DNA of 64,000 nt from Rhodococcus sp. KBS0724 (GCF_005938745.2 NZ_VCBX02000001.1:2514001-2578000), one strand, 5' to 3'. Positions 39,998-50,331 are shown, counted from the first letter of the stretch. Numbers and translations: made by a program. Notes: generated by a model from the letters alone, not told the origin.

Positions 39998-41803
39998 TCA
40001 GGGAGTCACAATGGCAAAGGCCGGATCGGGACTGTCGAGCAGTCCGAGTAGGCGCGCAAGCGTCGCAGGATCACCGGAATGTTCGACTCCGTCCAGCCCG
40101 CTCCCGGCAAGCAACCCGAGTAGCTGCGCTTTGGTGAGAGTGAGGGTGAGATCGGCGGTTGCTTTGGTCCGGGGGTTGGGCGTTTGGATCAGTGCTCCGT
40201 TGGAGAGGGTCATCCGGACCTTCGTGTCGAGATCGGTGAAAATCCATTCGATGCATAGCTTTTCACCCCCGGCCCGGGGTCCGTTGACACGAATGGCAAG
40301 TGTGTCGAAGAGCTGTTCCACCGTCAATGCCGCAGCCATACCGGTACCGAGATCGATGGGCGGTGGGGTGATCTCGCCGCGGAGTTCCTTTGCGCCGGTG
40401 AGGTAGAAGCCGCGCCAGGTCGGATTTTCCGCACCGTAGGCGAGAGTGGTGTAGAGATCCGCGAGAGCGTTTCTTGCTTCGGTGTTGTCGGGTTCGGCAA
40501 ATACCGCATGCTTGAGCAGTTCGGCCGCGAACCGAGTGTCACCTGCATCGATGTAGCCGCGTGCCTTGTCGAGAACTGCAGGCACACCGCCGATTACGTC
40601 CACATAGCGAGCGGCCAATTGCTCCGGCGGGTGCTGCCAGAGTGAACTGGGATGACCGTCGAACCAGCCCATGTAGCGCTGGTAGATCGCCTTGACGTTA
40701 TGGCTGACCGATCCGTAGTACCCGCGGATATGCCAGGCATCGTCGAGCGCTGTGGGCAGCGTGAACTCCTCTGCGATCTCACTTCCGGTGAGTCCGATGT
40801 TGACCATTCGCAAAGTCTGATCGTGCAGATACGCGTACATGTCCCGTTGCTCGGTCAGGAACTGCACGATGTTCTCCGAACCCCACGTGGGCCAATGGTG
40901 CGACGCGAACACCACATCGGAATCCGGTGCGAATAATTCGACAGCCTCGTCGAGGTAGTGAGACCAGATGCGTGGATCTCGTACCAATGCGCCTCGAAGC
41001 GTGAGGATGTTGTGCAGGTTGTGCGTGGCGTTCTCGGCGACACACAATGCGCGGCTGTCGGGAAAGTGGAAGTTCATCTCGGACGGTGCCTCGGTCCCCG
41101 GAGTGATCTGGAAGACGATCCGCACTCCGTCGACGGTTTCTTCCTGCCCGGTATGCGTGACGTCGACGGTCGGGGGGATCAGGCCTACCGATCCACCAGA
41201 GGTCTGGATGCCCAGCCCGAGACTGGCCTGGCCCTCGGGTCCGACGTCCAATGTGTAGCCGTACTGATAGTTCGCGCGACGGTTCATTGCGGTTCCCGCA
41301 TAGACGTTCTCGGATACCGCATGTTCGAGGAAACCCTCGGGCGCGATGATCGGCACATCGCCGGCGCCGTCGGGGAGAACGCCCATCACACCGCCGAAAT
41401 GATCTGCGTGCGAATGGGTATAGATCAAGCCGGTGACCGGGCGGTCACCACGGTGTTCGCGGTAGAGCGCAAGACCGGCGGCAGCGCACTCCGCGGAGAT
41501 CATCGGGTCGATCACAATGACACCGTTGTCGCCCTCGACGAGGGTCATGTTGGAAATATCGAATCCGCGGATCTGATAGATCCCGTCCGTGACCTCGAAG
41601 AGTCCGTTCTTGACACAGAGCTGAGCCTGACGGAACAGGCTCGGATGAACCGTTTCCGGGCACGGCTCGTCGAGATAGCTGTAGCCGGACAGGTCGAAAA
41701 TGATCCGTCCGTCGGCGTTCTTGATGGTGAGCGGTTCGAGCGTGGCGATGAAGCCCCGCTCGGCATTGTCGAAGTCCGTGCGATCGGAATAATCCAGCGC
41801 CAT
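39998..41803 (-). CDS. Class III (metallo-beta-lactamase fold) alkylsulfatase
   Basis: The 601-aa enzyme resembles SdsA1-type alkylsulfatases, which cleave sulfate from alkyl sulfate esters. Zinc site motifs: THSHADHFGG, GTEAPSEMN, CVAENATHNLHN and SHHWPTWG. A dimerisation segment and a C-terminal SCP2-like domain (TTP-like lipid-binding fold, from ~residue 480) follow. There is no signal peptide, so it is cytoplasmic. A paralogue lies at 44161, and the XRE-cupin regulator gene is just upstream on the same strand. Confidence 0.92.
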   Translation of the reverse strand: MALDYSDRTDFDNAERGFIATLEPLTIKNADGRIIFDLSGYSYLDEPCPETVHPSLFRQAQLCVKNGLFEVTDGIYQIRGFDISNMTLVEGDNGVIVIDPMISAECAAAGLALYREHRGDRPVTGLIYTHSHADHFGGVMGVLPDGAGDVPIIAPEGFLEHAVSENVYAGTAMNRRANYQYGYTLDVGPEGQASLGLGIQTSGGSVGLIPPTVDVTHTGQEETVDGVRIVFQITPGTEAPSEMNFHFPDSRALCVAENATHNLHNILTLRGALVRDPRIWSHYLDEAVELFAPDSDVVFASHHWPTWGSENIVQFLTEQRDMYAYLHDQTLRMVNIGLTGSEIAEEFTLPTALDDAWHIRGYYGSVSHNVKAIYQRYMGWFDGHPSSLWQHPPEQLAARYVDVIGGVPAVLDKARGYIDAGDTRFAAELLKHAVFAEPDNTEARNALADLYTTLAYGAENPTWRGFYLTGAKELRGEITPPPIDLGTGMAAALTVEQLFDTLAIRVNGPRAGGEKLCIEWIFTDLDTKVRMTLSNGALIQTPNPRTKATADLTLTLTKAQLLGLLAGSGLDGVEHSGDPATLARLLGLLDSPDPAFAIVTP

Positions 41804-41944
41804 ATCGGTTTCAGCTCCCTCGGAAAAGTCAACGACTCGGTCGTCCCATCGTGGAAGGCCGCACGGCTCGGCGCATCATCCGTGTCGGGTGAACTCGGTG
41901 GCTTCTCGAGGAGATCGGCCTGCACTCACCTCCGGTCCGACGTG

Positions 41945-42541
41945 CTAGTCCTGCGCCGCAATCGGTTTCGCATGGGTGCGCACATGCGCCTTTTCGCCTT
42001 GTGGGCCGAACAGATGCAGGATCTCCACCACGTGGTCATCGGCGGGACCGAACCAATGGGGCTCGGCAGTGTCGAACTCCGCGACTTCACCAGGGCGCAG
42101 AACAACCTCGTTCGCGCCCAGAATGAGCCGCAGATCCCCGGCGAGGACGTAGAGCCACTCGTAGCCGGCGTGGGTGACGAGTTTCGGTGGACGCGGTCCG
42201 ATTACCTGCTTGAACACCTGCAGGCGCCCGGGATAGCGCGTCAGCGGAACGACAGCACTACCGTTCTTGCGTCGGCTCGGGGTGAGGTGGACCCGGGGAT
42301 CGCCGGTAGCGGGAGCACCGACGAGTTGGTCCAGTGCGACCCGATGAGCTCGGGCGAGCGGCAACAGCAGATCGAGGGTGGGACGACGCTTACCCGCCTC
42401 GAGGCGTGAGAGTGCGCTGACGGAGATGCCGGTGGCCTCGGAGAGGTCCTCGAGAGTCAATCCGCGATCGCGTCGAAGCAGCCGCAGCCTTGGCCCGATA
42501 TCGGTGATCAACTGCTCGAATTCAGCATCCATACCGTCCAT
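41945..42541 (-). CDS. XRE-family regulator with cupin sensor domain
   Basis: In the 198-aa protein, residues ~17-70 form an XRE helix-turn-helix (LTLEDLSEATGISVSALSRL) and residues ~110-185 a cupin barrel (THAGYEWLYVLAGDLRLILG, LRPGEVAEFD). Such proteins sense small ligands. The start is ATG 42541; a much longer frame upstream overlaps the divergent MFS gene and looks non-coding. A perfect palindrome lies immediately upstream. It is a likely regulator of the sulfatase and exporter genes around it. Confidence 0.88.
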   Translation of the reverse strand: MDGMDAEFEQLITDIGPRLRLLRRDRGLTLEDLSEATGISVSALSRLEAGKRRPTLDLLLPLARAHRVALDQLVGAPATGDPRVHLTPSRRKNGSAVVPLTRYPGRLQVFKQVIGPRPPKLVTHAGYEWLYVLAGDLRLILGANEVVLRPGEVAEFDTAEPHWFGPADDHVVEILHLFGPQGEKAHVRTHAKPIAAQD

Positions 42542-42543
42542 CT

Positions 42544-42558
42544 TTGCAGTTTCTGCAA
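42544..42558. promoter_or_regulatory. Candidate operator of the XRE-cupin regulator
   Basis: TTGCAG-TTT-CTGCAA is a perfect 6-bp inverted repeat, 3 bp upstream of the regulator start and 86 bp from the divergent MFS start. The position suits autoregulation and control of the MFS-sulfatase operon. Confidence 0.65.
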
Positions 42559-42644
42559 GTTTTCTACCGAGTTCGGACGCCGGAGGGCGACGATCCTTCC
42601 GACAGCCGAGCACGGCTGAGCACTTCGAGAGATGGAGTCCGACC

Positions 42645-44051
42645 ATGAAACCTTCGAGCGGAATCGACGAACCGCACGTAATCGGACTTGATGCCGGGCG
42701 GCGATGGGGAGTCCTGGCGATCTGCTGCACGAGCCTGTTCGTCGTCGGGTTGGACACGACCATCGTCAACGTTGCTCTGCCGACGATCGGGGAGGGATTT
42801 AGCGTCGGAACCCGCGGTCTCGAATGGGTCGTCAACGCGTACACCCTCGTTCTGGCGAGTTTGCTCATCTCGTCGGGAGCGGTGGCCGACCGATTCGGCA
42901 GGAGACGGGTCTTTCAGATCGGGCTCGTCGTTTTCGGGGTGGCGTCGATTGCCTGCGCACTCGCTCCGTCCGTGTGGGTGCTGATCGCCGCGCGGATCGC
43001 CCAAGGCGTCGGCGGGTCGATGCTCAGCCCGGTCGCCCTGGCGATCGTGGTCAACGTGATGACCGACCCGAAGGAGCGGGCCAAGGCGATCGGGGTGTGG
43101 GCCGCGGTCTTCGGCCTGAGTATGGCGGTGGGGCCGATCGTCGGCGGGGTGCTCATCGAAAGTTTCGGCTGGCGATCGGTTTTCTGGATCAACGTGCCTG
43201 TCATCCTGGCCGTACTCGTCTTGACTGCTGTTTTTGTACCGGAGTCCCGAGCGCAGCAGTCGCGACGTCTCGATCTTCCCGGTCAGTTGCTGCTGGTAGG
43301 GCTTGTCGGCGGTGCGGTTGCCCTACTGATCGAGGGCCCACACATCGGATGGTTCTCCGCCGCAGCGACGGTGGGATACGTCATCGTCGCAGTGGCGCTG
43401 GCCGCATTCATCCGGGTCGAATCACGAAGGCGCGAGCCACTCATGGACCTCGCACTGTTTCGCCGCAGACCGTTCTCGTCGGCCGTGGTCGGAGCTGTCG
43501 TGGTGTTCGTAGCGTTGAACGCGACGCTGCTGCTCGGCACGTTCTACCTCCAGCACTCCCGCGGTATGAGTCCGGCCCTGGCCGGCGCGATCACACTTCC
43601 CATGGCTGTTGCGGCAACTGTCTGCGCACCGCTGTCCGGAATACTCGTCGGACGGTTCGGCCCGCGGCGACCGCTGTTGATCGCCGGTAGCTTCACGACG
43701 CTCGGCGGGCTGTGCCTGATCTCGCTCGACAACAACACGGCCATTCCGATGCTGTTGGTCGCTTACCTGTTCCTCGGTATCGGATTCGGATTCTCGAACG
43801 CCCCCATCACCAACACCGCCGTCAACGGACTGCCGCGATCGCAGGCCGGGCTTGCCGGTGGAATAACCTCCAGTGCACGCCAATTCGGCGCCGCTCTCGG
43901 TGTGGCGCTCGCCGGCGGCATTATCGGCGCCAGTGCCCCCGCAGATGTCGCACAGGCATCGAGGCTGGGATGGATCCTGGTTGCCGGATGTGGGCTCGCG
44001 GTCCTGGTAATTGCAATGGCATCTCGGAATTCCGAGGAACCCGAGCGATAA
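42645..44051 (+). CDS. MFS transporter, DHA2 (14-helix) drug/solute exporter
   Basis: The 468-aa polytopic protein has motif A-like ADRFGRRRVFQIG after helix 2, motif C-like GPIVGGVLIESFGWR in helix 5, and LDTTIVNVALPTIG in helix 1, the DHA2 signature. The ATG at 42645 was chosen; the ORF extends upstream but antisense to the regulator. It is divergent from the XRE-cupin gene and followed by an alkylsulfatase, so it may export or take up a sulfated amphiphile or its product. Confidence 0.9.
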   Translation: MKPSSGIDEPHVIGLDAGRRWGVLAICCTSLFVVGLDTTIVNVALPTIGEGFSVGTRGLEWVVNAYTLVLASLLISSGAVADRFGRRRVFQIGLVVFGVASIACALAPSVWVLIAARIAQGVGGSMLSPVALAIVVNVMTDPKERAKAIGVWAAVFGLSMAVGPIVGGVLIESFGWRSVFWINVPVILAVLVLTAVFVPESRAQQSRRLDLPGQLLLVGLVGGAVALLIEGPHIGWFSAAATVGYVIVAVALAAFIRVESRRREPLMDLALFRRRPFSSAVVGAVVVFVALNATLLLGTFYLQHSRGMSPALAGAITLPMAVAATVCAPLSGILVGRFGPRRPLLIAGSFTTLGGLCLISLDNNTAIPMLLVAYLFLGIGFGFSNAPITNTAVNGLPRSQAGLAGGITSSARQFGAALGVALAGGIIGASAPADVAQASRLGWILVAGCGLAVLVIAMASRNSEEPER

Positions 44052-44160
44052 CCACGTCGCGTGGTTGTACGAGCTTCACCCTGCGCGGGTGATTCCAAGT
44101 GTGTGCCCACCCGACCCAGATGATGGTGTATCTGATCGTCGTAGCCGAGCGGGGAGTGCC

Positions 44161-46068
44161 ATGTGCCAGACACCTAAGGACGCAACACCGATCACTGCGA
44201 CGGTGAATCGCGAGGCCGTCGCGCGGTATGCCATGGAGGACCGGCAGGATTTTGCGGACGCGGACCGCGGCTTGATCGCCCCGTTGCCGGGCAAGGTGGT
44301 CGCCGATGACGGACACACGGTCTTCGATCCTGACGCAATGGCATACCTCGGTGACGACGTTCCGGCGCCGGACACCGTCAATCCGAGCCTGTGGCGCCAA
44401 GGCCAGTTGATGCGCCGCGGCGGGCTCTACCAGATCACGGACCGCCTCTATCAGGTGCGAAACAACGACCTCGCCAACTTGACGGTCGTCGAAGGTGACG
44501 AAGGCCTGATCGTCATCGACTGCATGGCCGGGGTCGAATCGGCACGCCAAGGTATGAAGATGATTCGCGAACACGTCAGCGACAAGCCGGTTGCCGCAAT
44601 CATCTACACGCACACCCATATCGACCACTACGGCGGCGTCAAGGGAATCGTCGACCTCGACGACGTGACGTCGGGAAAGGTTCCGATCATCGCGCCGGGC
44701 ATGATCGCGTCGTTCGACAAGTTTGCGATCGGTGAAAATGTTGTCGCGGGAAATGCCATGGCCAGACGGTCCTTCTACGCATTCGGTGGATTGCTCGACC
44801 TGAATGCCAAAGGGATGGTCACGTGCGGCATTGGCACCATCAGTACAAAAGGTCCGCTGGTCTCGTATATTTCGCCTACGGACAGCATTACCGAAACCGG
44901 AACGAAGCGCGAAATCGCCGGCCTGGAATTCGAGTTCCTCTATGCCCCCGATACCGAGGCTCCGGAGGAAATGCACATCTGGATTCCGGAACTCGCGGCA
45001 CTGACGTGTGCCGAGAACGCCAACCACTCGCTCCACAACATTCAGACGTTGCGTGGTGCGCGCACGCGCGACGCTCGGAACTTCGCTCGCTATCTGGACG
45101 AAACCCTCGAACGGTGGGGAGACGAAGCGACTGTCCACTACGGTCCACACACCTGGCCGGTGTGGGGCAACGAGAATCTGGTGCCGTTCATCGAATCTCA
45201 AAGGGACACTTACAAGTACATTCACGATCAGGCGCTTCGGCTGGCGAACAAGGGGTACACGCCGCTCGAAGCTGCCGAGGTGATCGAACTGCCGGACGAA
45301 CTCGGACGCAAGTGGTACAACCGCGGATACCACGGAACTCTGCACCACGACGTGCGCGCTGTGTACACCAAAGAACTGGGAATGTGGGACGGCGATCCGG
45401 TGTCGCTGCACCCGCATCCACCGGTGGAGTCGTCCAGGCGGTTCGTCGATCTCCTTGGCGCACAGAAGATTCTGGACGAGGGCAAGCGGGCTTTCGGTGC
45501 GGGGGACTACCGCTGGGCTGCTGAGATCCTGCACAAGTTGGTGTTCGCGCAACCGGAGAACACCGAGGCGAAGAACCTCCAGGCCGACGTGTACGAGCAG
45601 ATGGGGTACCAAGCGGAAGGGCCGCAGTGGCGCGGAATCTACCTCTCGGCAGCCCTGGAATTGCGTGAAGGTTCACAACCCCCGCCGTACATCACCGCGA
45701 GCCAGGACAGTGTCCTCGCGATGCCCATCGACATTCTCTTCGACTTCGTCGCAATACATCTCATCGGAGACAAGGCGGCCGACGTCGATCTCCGCATCGA
45801 TTTTGTGTTCACCGATCACGACAACGAAACCTGGACACTCTGGGTCAAGCGCGGCGTGCTCAATGCCAGGCGGGGAGCGGCGCCGAACACGCAGCTGACG
45901 GTGACCGGACCGAAAGCTGCGCTGATCGGTGCACTTCTGCAGCCAGGTGCTGCGCCGGAGTTGGCGAGGGCAGGAAAGATCTCGCTGGACGGCGACGATT
46001 CAGCCTTGAAGACGCTGGGAGGGTTGATGGATACCTTCGATCCCAGCTTCAATATCGTCACGCCGTAG
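44161..46068 (+). CDS. Class III alkylsulfatase, second paralogue
   Basis: The 635-aa enzyme has the same architecture as the gene at 39998: THTHIDHYGG, DTEAPEEMH, CAENANHSLHN and GPHTWPVWG motifs, then a C-terminal SCP2-like domain. Both end in the same style (FxIVTP). The sequences are clearly diverged, which points to different substrates. ATG at 44161; the following amidase starts 26 bp after its stop, so the two form an operon, perhaps with the MFS gene. Confidence 0.92.
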   Translation: MCQTPKDATPITATVNREAVARYAMEDRQDFADADRGLIAPLPGKVVADDGHTVFDPDAMAYLGDDVPAPDTVNPSLWRQGQLMRRGGLYQITDRLYQVRNNDLANLTVVEGDEGLIVIDCMAGVESARQGMKMIREHVSDKPVAAIIYTHTHIDHYGGVKGIVDLDDVTSGKVPIIAPGMIASFDKFAIGENVVAGNAMARRSFYAFGGLLDLNAKGMVTCGIGTISTKGPLVSYISPTDSITETGTKREIAGLEFEFLYAPDTEAPEEMHIWIPELAALTCAENANHSLHNIQTLRGARTRDARNFARYLDETLERWGDEATVHYGPHTWPVWGNENLVPFIESQRDTYKYIHDQALRLANKGYTPLEAAEVIELPDELGRKWYNRGYHGTLHHDVRAVYTKELGMWDGDPVSLHPHPPVESSRRFVDLLGAQKILDEGKRAFGAGDYRWAAEILHKLVFAQPENTEAKNLQADVYEQMGYQAEGPQWRGIYLSAALELREGSQPPPYITASQDSVLAMPIDILFDFVAIHLIGDKAADVDLRIDFVFTDHDNETWTLWVKRGVLNARRGAAPNTQLTVTGPKAALIGALLQPGAAPELARAGKISLDGDDSALKTLGGLMDTFDPSFNIVTP

Positions 46069-46094
46069 TCCGAAAACGAAGGGATAGCTTTTCG

Positions 46095-47075
46095 ATGTGC
46101 ACACGATTGGTTTACCTGGGCCCCAACGACACTGTGATCACTGCCCGGTCGATGGATTGGAAAGTCGACCTCGGAACAAACCTCTGGGCATTCCCGCGTG
46201 GCATGACCCGTGCGGGGTGTGCGGGTCCGAACTCGATTCAATGGACGTCGACGTACGGCAGTGTTGTCGCCACCGCCTACGACATGTGCACGACGGACGG
46301 GGTCAACGAGGCGGGACTCTCTGCCAATCTCCTGTGGTTGGTCGAATCCGAGTACCCGGCATACGACGGCTCTACCCCCGGATTGTCCATCGCGGCGTGG
46401 GCGCAGTACGTGCTGGATCGCTGCGCGACTGTTCAGGAAGCAATCGATGTGTTGGCGACGGAGCCCTTCACCATTGTGACCGCTGCTGTTCCCGGCGAAG
46501 ACCGCCTGGCAACGCTGCACATGTCCCTCTCGGACGCGAGCGGTGACAGCGCGATCATCGAGTACATCGGTGGCCGAGCGACAATTCACCACAGTCGCGA
46601 GCACCAGGTGATGACCAATTCTCCGGTCTTCGACAAACAGCTCGCCGTCAACGAGTACTGGAAGCAGATCAACGGCACCGTCATGTTGCCCGGTACCAAT
46701 CGCGCCGCGGATCGCTTCGCCCGCGCCTCGTTCTACGTCGATGCAGTCCCGAAGACAGACGACCCGCGCACCGCGTTGGCCGCGACGTTCAGCGTTATCC
46801 GGAACGTGTCTGTGCCCCTGGGTATTTCGACTCCCGACGAGCCGAACATCTCGTCGACCCGGTGGCGCACGGTGGTCGATCACAAGCGCGGACTCTACTT
46901 CTTCGAGTCGGCGATGACACCGAACACCTTCTGGGTGAATGTGGCGTCGATCGATCTGAGCGAGGGATCAACGGTCCGCAAGCTCGACCTCGGGCCGAAC
47001 GAGAGCGTCGTCTACTCGGGTGATTCCTCGGATCAGTTCAAACCGGCCGAAGCATTCACTTTTGCGGGTTTGTAA
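46095..47075 (+). CDS. Linear amide C-N hydrolase (choloylglycine hydrolase/penicillin acylase family)
   Basis: The 326-aa Ntn-type hydrolase begins Met-Cys, so Met removal exposes the Cys2 nucleophile. Arg18 and Asp21 (TARSMDW) and Asn175 (VMTNSPVFD) sit at the positions known for bile salt hydrolase, and Arg236 (VIRNVSVP) is a candidate for the last catalytic Arg. There is no signal peptide. Its place after an alkylsulfatase suggests cleavage of N-acyl amides such as sulfated acyl amino acids or acyl-homoserine lactones; this is inference. Confidence 0.9.
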   Translation: MCTRLVYLGPNDTVITARSMDWKVDLGTNLWAFPRGMTRAGCAGPNSIQWTSTYGSVVATAYDMCTTDGVNEAGLSANLLWLVESEYPAYDGSTPGLSIAAWAQYVLDRCATVQEAIDVLATEPFTIVTAAVPGEDRLATLHMSLSDASGDSAIIEYIGGRATIHHSREHQVMTNSPVFDKQLAVNEYWKQINGTVMLPGTNRAADRFARASFYVDAVPKTDDPRTALAATFSVIRNVSVPLGISTPDEPNISSTRWRTVVDHKRGLYFFESAMTPNTFWVNVASIDLSEGSTVRKLDLGPNESVVYSGDSSDQFKPAEAFTFAGL

Positions 47076-47167
47076 GGAATGGACACGTCGCCACAACCAC
47101 CTGCGAGTTGTCGTATTCGGTCCGCTGCACGCCAACGCGCTGATCGGATCGCGTACCGTTTCCTTTC

Positions 47168-47713
47168 ATGGAACTGACTCGAGTAGCGGTGGGCAAGGGG
47201 TCGTGCACCGTTCGGATCGACGGACCGGTCAGTAAGCACGCGGTCCTCCTTCTTCCGGGCAAGGGCGACCCAGTCGACGTGTACGACAAAGTGTGTGAAC
47301 GACTGCACAATTCGGATTTGCGTACGGTGGCCGTCGAATCGATCGAGAATCTCGACGAGAAGACGGCAGTGGTTCTGCTGGACGAGCTGAACATCGCCTG
47401 GGTGAACCTGGTGGGGCACCGCGAAGGTGCTGACCTGGCGTGGCTGCTGGCTGCGCGTCAGTTCGGGCGCTTCGCGAGCTTGATTTCGGTGGATCGTGGT
47501 CATCCCTCCGCCGCCGACATTGCCGGGGTTCCGCCGGTGGAGGTGCCGACAACCATCGTGGTCGGCAGTGCCGGGCGGGCGATCGCCGACGCCAGCGGAC
47601 GGTTTGTGTACTCCGACTTCCGGGTGGCTGAAGTGCCCGGAGTCGACGACATCGTGAAGTCCGCGCCGGCTGAACTCGCTACCGAGATCGTGCTGCGCAC
47701 CAGTCCCTGGTGA
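47168..47713 (+). CDS. Alpha/beta-hydrolase-like protein without a nucleophile Ser
   Basis: The 181-aa protein is shorter than typical alpha/beta hydrolases but follows the fold: HAVLLLPGKGD, then LVGHREGADLAWLLAA where the elbow Gly-x-Ser-x-Gly is GHREG, so the nucleophile Ser is Arg. It probably has no esterase activity of the usual kind. It converges on mtr with a strong hairpin between the genes. Confidence 0.65.
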   Translation: MELTRVAVGKGSCTVRIDGPVSKHAVLLLPGKGDPVDVYDKVCERLHNSDLRTVAVESIENLDEKTAVVLLDELNIAWVNLVGHREGADLAWLLAARQFGRFASLISVDRGHPSAADIAGVPPVEVPTTIVVGSAGRAIADASGRFVYSDFRVAEVPGVDDIVKSAPAELATEIVLRTSPW

Positions 47714-47726
47714 ACATCTGACGTAG

Positions 47727-47768
47727 GAAGAAGGCGGGCACTCCACAGTGGGAGTGCCCGCCTTCTTC
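47727..47768. terminator. Strong bidirectional terminator hairpin
   Basis: GAAGAAGGCGGGCACTCC (47727-47744) pairs perfectly over 18 bp with 47751-47768 across a 6-nt loop. The A-rich 5' arm and T-rich 3' end give partial U-tracts in both directions. It separates the convergent 47168 and mtr genes. Confidence 0.9.
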
Positions 47769-47780
47769 GTTGAACGGCGG

Positions 47781-49157
47781 TCAGATGTCGAGTCCGAGCA
47801 ACGCGTTCTCGACCACCTCGGCCAGCGCCGGGTGGATCCAGTACTGCCCGCGGGCCATGTCCTGAGCGGACAGCCCGAAACTCATGGCCTGGATGAGTGG
47901 CTGGATGACGGTCGGGGCCTGAGTCCCCATGACATGAGCGCCCAGGAGACGACCGGTTCCGCGCTCCGCGATGACCTTGCAGAGACCCTCCTGATCTTCC
48001 ATCGCCCAGCCGTAGGCGACGTCGCCGTAAGCCTGGACCTTGACGGTGATGTCGAGTCCGGCGTCACGCGCCTGCTTCTCCGTCATTCCGACATCGGCGA
48101 TCTGCGGATCGGTGAACACCGCAGCCGGGACGAACCGGTGATCGGTGGCTCGCAGCCCCGAAGTGTCGTTCCACGCGTCCTGGAGCAGGTTGTGCTGAAC
48201 GACGCGTGCTTCGTGGTTGGCCACGTGCTTGAGCTGATAGGGGGAGGAGACGTCGCCGAGCGCGAAGACGCCCTCCGCTGTGGTGCGCTGGTACTCGTCG
48301 ACGACGATGGAGCCGTTGTCGTCGAGTTCGATGCCGGCCTTGTCGAGGTCGAGGAGATCTCCGTTGGGTTTGCGGCCTACGGCGACCAACAGAACGTCAC
48401 CGGAAACAACTGTGCCGTTTGCCAGTTCGACGGCGACGTTCTCGTCTTCGTTGCGCACGGAGCGCACGGGTGACCCGAGGTGCACGTCCCACTTCTTGAC
48501 GGCGAGTTCGGTGAAGCGCTCCGAGATCTCGTCGTCGAGGTGACGAAGCAGGCGGCCGCTACGGCCGATGATCGACACGCGAGAACCCAACGCGGAGAAC
48601 ACATGTGCAAACTCGGTGGCGATGAACCCGGATCCCAGGATGACCAGGTGCTCGGGGAGTTCCGGCAGACGCATGATGTCTTCGTTGGTGTAGTACTTCA
48701 CACCGCTCGAGGCGACTTCCTCGGGAATGATCGGGCGTGAACCGGCGGCAATCACAACCTGGTCGGCCGTGATGGTCTCGCCGGTTCCGGTGTTGATGGT
48801 CTTCGGGCCGGTGAAGGTGGCGTGGCCGCGGTAGACAGTGGTGTTGGGGCTGTCCTCGCTGCGGTAGCGTTCGCCGCCCGCCGAGATGGGATCGATTCGG
48901 CCGAAGACACGCTTGACGATGTCGGACCAGCGAACACCGTCCAGGGTGGCGTCGACGCCGAATTTCTCGGCGTGCGACACCGTGTTGGCGACCTCAGCCG
49001 CGTAGACGAACATCTTGGTCGGGATGCATCCGACGTTGAGGCACGTGCCGCCGAAGGTTCCTTCCTCGAGGATGGCGATTTTCTTGCCGTCGAATCGCTC
49101 GTCGGGCAACGAATTGCCGGAGCCGCTTCCGATGATGGCAAGGTCGTAATCCGTCAC
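47781..49157 (-). CDS. mtr: Mycothione reductase
   Basis: The 458-aa flavoprotein disulfide reductase keeps mycothiol reduced with NADPH. It has the FAD motif IIGSGSGNS, redox-active [16 protein letters not shown](P) motif [15 protein letters not shown], a second FAD motif EGVFALGDV and the C-terminal [13 protein letters not shown] with catalytic His-Glu. The GTG start overlaps the upstream hydrolase stop (GTGA). An mtr gene fits a mycothiol-making actinobacterium. Confidence 0.95.
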   Translation of the reverse strand: MTDYDLAIIGSGSGNSLPDERFDGKKIAILEEGTFGGTCLNVGCIPTKMFVYAAEVANTVSHAEKFGVDATLDGVRWSDIVKRVFGRIDPISAGGERYRSEDSPNTTVYRGHATFTGPKTINTGTGETITADQVVIAAGSRPIIPEEVASSGVKYYTNEDIMRLPELPEHLVILGSGFIATEFAHVFSALGSRVSIIGRSGRLLRHLDDEISERFTELAVKKWDVHLGSPVRSVRNEDENVAVELANGTVVSGDVLLVAVGRKPNGDLLDLDKAGIELDDNGSIVVDEYQRTTAEGVFALGDVSSPYQLKHVANHEARVVQHNLLQDAWNDTSGLRATDHRFVPAAVFTDPQIADVGMTEKQARDAGLDITVKVQAYGDVAYGWAMEDQEGLCKVIAERGTGRLLGAHVMGTQAPTVIQPLIQAMSFGLSAQDMARGQYWIHPALAEVVENALLGLDI

Positions 49158-50185
49158 TGCGCGTTCTCCTGTGTGGTGGTGTCTGCGTCTTCGGTCAGGC
49201 GGCGATCGAGCCACTCCAACCACTGATCGAGTTCGGAAAAGGCTGTGGCCAACGGCTTCTGGGTCGAGAGGAAGACGTCGTGGCGCGCGCCGTCGATGGG
49301 AACGATGGTAGTCCGGTCACCGAGGCAACCGGCCCATCGTGCGATCTGCTTCACATCCAGGACGGAATCTGCCAGGTCGACGCCAGGGTGATACGCCTTG
49401 GCGAACTCCGATTTCTTCGAACGCAGGATCAGTGCGGGGACACCGATGTCCAGGCCACGATGCAGTTGCGCGTGCCCGCCGCGCACGGCACGCATCCACC
49501 CGAACGTGACCGGGCACCCTTCGAGCGGCTTCCAGTCGAGGTTGTAGTCCCACTCGCCGTTGGCGGAGATATGGAGACTCGAGCCGTACGTCGGCAGGCC
49601 CGTGCCAGGGATGACAGTCTTCGCGGACACTCGTCCCAACGCGTCGATGGCCGCGGTGCCGACACTGCGAACCATCGGCGGACCCTGCAAGTCGAACCAC
49701 GGGCTGTTGAGCACCAGGCCGGCGATGCCGTGTCCGGAGCTGCCGCCCGGCTTGCGCTGGAGTCGGTCCAGCCACAGAGGAACGATGAGTCCACCGGTCG
49801 AATGCGCCATCAGGAGGAGCTCGCTGCCGTCGGTTTCGGAGTTCACGATGCGCAGAGCCTCGTTGAGCTCGGCGTCGTAGAGTGCGAGATCCGACACGTA
49901 GTGCGCGGTGTGGCCCGGTTTCAGTGAACGCCCGCACTTGCGCAGATCCAGCGCGAAGAAGGCGTAACCCTGCTCGGCAAAGTGCTCGGCAAGATGTTTC
50001 TGGAAGAAGTAATCGGTGAACCCATGTACGTACAGAACTGCGCGGTTCGCCCGGACTGCCTCGCCAGGCGGCTGATAGCGGACGAGTGTGGCGTCTATCT
50101 CACCCTCACCGTCCGGATCGGTTCCGAGAGGAATGGTCAGCTGCTGATATCCGTCTCCGAGGACGTCTGGAACCCATGTAGTCAC
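49154..50185 (-). CDS. Alpha/beta hydrolase, lysophospholipase-like (Rv2854-type)
   Basis: The 343-aa serine hydrolase has the oxyanion region [11 protein letters not shown], nucleophile elbow AHSTGG, a long lid region and His in GARHDVFLS. The order hydrolase-mtr equals Rv2854-Rv2855 of M. tuberculosis, from memory. It is translationally coupled to mtr by a 4-bp overlap. The substrate is unknown, possibly a monoacyl lipid. Confidence 0.88.
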   Translation of the reverse strand: MTTWVPDVLGDGYQQLTIPLGTDPDGEGEIDATLVRYQPPGEAVRANRAVLYVHGFTDYFFQKHLAEHFAEQGYAFFALDLRKCGRSLKPGHTAHYVSDLALYDAELNEALRIVNSETDGSELLLMAHSTGGLIVPLWLDRLQRKPGGSSGHGIAGLVLNSPWFDLQGPPMVRSVGTAAIDALGRVSAKTVIPGTGLPTYGSSLHISANGEWDYNLDWKPLEGCPVTFGWMRAVRGGHAQLHRGLDIGVPALILRSKKSEFAKAYHPGVDLADSVLDVKQIARWAGCLGDRTTIVPIDGARHDVFLSTQKPLATAFSELDQWLEWLDRRLTEDADTTTQENAQ

Positions 50186-50331
50186 AGATCACAATCTAAT
50201 CCTCGTTTCCGGACGGCGTTGTAGAGCACAATTGGGGGTGGTAAACGGCGCACTTACGCCCAGGTAACCTATTCGGCGTAACACAGCAGGCGGATGCGCG
50301 CACGGCTAATGACAAGGAAGTCGATTCTCCA

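Noticed and set aside
41812..42541. Long frames spanning the XRE-cupin gene on the plus strand (to 483 aa)
   Set aside because: They are antisense of the alkylsulfatase and regulator genes, which have clear motifs.
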